Below the pieces are notes generated by a model. It was not told where the DNA came from. It was given only the letters and a program-made list of their open reading frames with translations, and did not search any database. From contig NW_025408684.1 of assembly GCF_020360975.1 (NCBI RefSeq), positions 868,001 through 932,000 on the forward strand: 64,000 nt of DNA, given 5' to 3'. The translations under genes and the position numbers were made by a program. Source of the DNA: Hirsutella rhossiliensis (Eukaryota > Ascomycota > Sordariomycetes > Hypocreales > Ophiocordycipitaceae). Of this stretch, positions 61,727 to 64,000 are shown piece after piece (position 1 is the stretch's first letter; every line of letters begins with the position of its first letter).

Positions 61727-62197
61727 TATAACGACTAGTATTATTTCTAAGGGATAAACCTATTAAGGGGTTTATATTAATAGATATAATAGGGCGTAGT
61801 CTAAGTAATAATAAGTATATTACGTTAGTAATAAGTTAAAGGTTATAAACTATAGACTATAACTAGGTAATTAAAATTAAAGATAGAATCGTAATAAAGA
61901 TCTATATTAAAAGCTAGAAAGCTATTTATTTAAAGGAGTAAAAGTAAGTAGCTATATATACCTATAAAGACTATCCTTAGATTATAGTCTTAGCTATAAT
62001 CCCTTTTATAGCTTCCTATAGCTTACTTATAAGCTATACTCCTAAGTAGTAGTAGTATCTATATAAGGCTTACTTAGCTTATATACGCTTTAAGTAAGCT
62101 AAGCCTAAGTAACTTCTTATCCTAACTATTATTCTAAGCCGCCTTATTATATAAACGTAGCTAGCTCTCTTATAACCTACTAACTATAGTTATAATA
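61727..62197 (-). repeat. F2 right LTR (5' LTR in element orientation)
   Basis: 471 bp, tataacgactag to gttataata, followed by taagg. It keeps the CpG that the left LTR has lost at the same position. Confidence 0.93.
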
Positions 62198-62202
62198 TAA
62201 GG

Positions 62203-64000
62203 TAGGCTATATATATAAATATATATTTAGTAATAGTAAGTATATTATATAGTTAAATCCTATATAGCTTACTATTATAATATAATAAAAGGTACTTATA
62301 GTATAACCTTTTACTTACTTTATAATAGTATAAGCTATCCTTATATTAAACTTAATATTAAAACCTTAGTAGTACTAGCTAAGGTAGTAGTAATAATAAT
62401 AACTACTATTAAAAGAAGCTTAGTATTAATAGCTATAATAATAAGTAAAAGAGCTATATTAGTAATACTTATAAAAAGAGACCTAGTAGTAATAAGATAA
62501 ATAAGCTTAATTTATAAAGCTATTTTACTAGATATTATAAGACCTAAACTAATAAGTAACCTTATATTAGATCCTTAATACCCTTTTAACGCTAGCTTTA
62601 ATAAATACGCCCTTTATTACTAAGAGGTTAAAGTATAAAGCGGCCCTTAGTAAATAAAAGCTATTACCTTAGCTTACTTAAGATAGTAAGCTAAAGACCT
62701 TTTACTTCTTTCTTAACTATTTAATAGCGAAATATTATATTAATAAGAAATAAGGCCTTAATAGCTATAAAGAGATAGCTTAATTCTTACTTTTATATAC
62801 GCTACTAAAGCCCTAAATATAGTAAGTAGCGGGCTTTTAAGAGCAGGGCGGTCTTAAAAGGATAAAAGACCCTTAAGTATTCTTTAACTACTTAGTCTAT
62901 ACCTTTAGTAATATATAAAAATAGAAGAAGGTATAAGATAAGCTATAAACCCTTACTTAATAAGAAGGGTAGTCCTTTAAGGAGTTCTTACTAAAACTTA
63001 AAGAGACCTTAACCTAAGCGGCGGGTAATACCGCTTAAAAGGATAGCGCTAAGCTTACCTAGCTATAAAACTTAATCTCCTTAGTACTTTAAAAGCTACT
63101 TATCTTTATTATAATACCGTCTACTTATAAGGGCTATATAGCTTACTTTATAAAAGTAGCTTAGGGATATAAGTAAACGCTATACTTTTAAAAGCTATAT
63201 AAGTACTTAGCCTTAAGCGGGACTAATAAGCTAGATAGTTCCTCTTTACTTAACTTATTTATACTTAGGCCCGCTCTTAAGTTAGCGGTCGATATAGATA
63301 GTAACGTTTAAATAGTAGCTATATACTTTAAGGGGTATAGTAATAATAAGACCTTAGCCGCTCCGCTAATAGTATAGTTTAGTAAGATAGCTAAGTAGGT
63401 ACCTTATAAGGAAATTAATAAATAATATAAAGAGGGCCGCTATATATATTATAGCGTAAGTATATATATAGTTAGGTCTTACCCTTACCTCTTTATAAAA
63501 AGGCTAATAAAGATATAAGTTACTTATACTTTATTAGAATCTAATAATAAAAGAGATAAGAGAACTTTTACTATATATAAAGTAAAAGGAAAAGCTTAGC
63601 TTTAATATAAAGGTAAGCCTTAAAGCCTAGTAAGCTAATACTAGCTAAGGAGGACTTAGTAAAGCGTATTAAAGAAGAACCTACTTTAATACTAGTTATT
63701 ATTAACTAGACTTACCTTTTCTCTACCTTTATAAATAAGGTTTATTAGTATTATATTATAATTAATAAAGTAAAAGCCCTTAAGCTATACTTATTAATAA
63801 AGAAGATTTACCTTAAGTATATAAAGGGCGCCTTAGCTATAATAAAAGGCGCGGTTATTAAAGGTATTACTTAAGTAGCTATAAAGGTTAATAGCTTCCC
63901 GCGGCTATTAGTAATATATATAGTCCCTTAGCTTAAGTTTCCCTTAATTCTTAGGAAGCTATAGTTAATATATATAAAGTTATATTTAATACTATATAAG
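62203..64000 (+). mobile_element. Diverged family C-like Gypsy element (C7): LTR end, gag and protease, running off the window
   Basis: The LTR end ttactttataata is at 62327, followed by gtataagcta, the same junction as in C1 and C2. Gag homology to C1 starts near 62560: ttacttaagatagtaagcta, tagcttaattctta, then tatacgctactaaagccct at 62796. The protease-proximal part at 63680-64000 matches C1 13060-13370 (aagggcgccttagctat, gctataaaggttaatagc, aagtttcccttaattcttag). Divergence beyond transitions suggests a sister subfamily. RT and later parts lie outside the window. Confidence 0.8.

Larger units (their letters stand above)
54420..62197 (-). mobile_element. Family F copy 2 (F2): complete Ty3/Gypsy relic, minus orientation
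   Basis: A 7,778-bp element with LTRs at 54420-54889 (470 bp) and 61727-62197 (471 bp), and a perfect taagg duplication (54415-54419, 62198-62202). It is collinear with F1: opposite-strand frame at 55300-55690, RT box complement at about 57876-57893, zinc knuckle at about 60778-60822. Most F1 CpG sites are TpA here (LTR start tataataactag versus tataacgactag), so it has taken more RIP. Confidence 0.93.
5621..64000. other. RIP-saturated block of nested transposon relics
   Basis: From here to the end CpA and TpG are almost absent, TpA is in large excess, and CpG survives in many places (for example GCG runs at 17040-17760 and 28000-28700). This is the pattern of repeat-induced point mutation with CpA preference acting on both strands. 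ATG is very rare (isolated cases such as 10191, 13978, 32248, 43657), so no frame of 60 codons starts with ATG. Reading-frame disruptions are TAA/TAG, as expected from CAA, CAG, CGA and TGG. Everything in this block should be read as inactive element relics. Confidence 0.95.

Noticed and set aside
5621..64000. Foreign or organellar AT-rich DNA
   Set aside because: The composition is not simply AT-rich: CpG islands remain, the missing dinucleotides are specifically CpA and TpG, and recognisable nuclear retrotransposons with target duplications fill the block.

Overview
The window looks like a filamentous ascomycete (Pezizomycotina, probably Sordariomycetes). It has two protein genes of fungal type, one of them the ribosome-biogenesis methyltransferase NEP1/EMG1 with short GT-AG introns. 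The remaining 58 kb is a transposon graveyard saturated by repeat-induced point mutation (RIP). The species cannot be fixed from the sequence alone.

Layout. Positions 1-5,620 are ordinary, compositionally mixed DNA. They hold a minus-strand VOC/glyoxalase-fold protein with a membrane segment and a long disordered tail (564-2270), an intergenic stretch with TACCTAGGTA palindromes and a GGTA microsatellite, and EMG1/NEP1 on the minus strand (exons 5352-5313, 5225-4957, 4897-4421; 261 aa). From about 5,620 to the end, CpA and TpG almost disappear while TpA is in great excess and CpG persists. ATG and TGA are therefore nearly absent, stops are almost all TAA/TAG, and no gene is open.

The RIP block resolves into recurring families, named here A-G. 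A is a LINE (5.6-9.9 kb, plus). B is an unclassified ~0.7 kb repeat (two copies). C is a Ty3/Gypsy chromovirus with 186-bp LTRs (complete copies 11606-18591 and 22542-29520, plus several fragments). D is a Ty1/Copia element (21044-38253, plus) split by insertions. E is a repeat ending in a TAA-type tail (two copies). F is a second Ty3/Gypsy family with 470-bp LTRs in minus orientation (43348-51178 and 54420-62197). G is a Copia-type element with 568-bp LTRs (29805-33664, minus) that appears to lack reverse transcriptase. Five insertions are bounded by perfect 5-bp target-site duplications: C1 agtaa, C2 atcgt, G ctatt, F1 taggc, F2 taagg.

The elements are nested: C2 and G inside D; F1 inside E2 inside a C copy; F2 inside the LTR of a C-like element that itself interrupts B2. 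Inner, younger elements keep more CpG than outer ones, so RIP appears to have acted in several rounds. Both Gypsy families carry, between pol and the 3' LTR, a reading frame on the opposite strand interrupted only by RIP-type stops. This is the most unusual observation in the window. Family letters are local names; domain calls come from reading degraded translations by eye.
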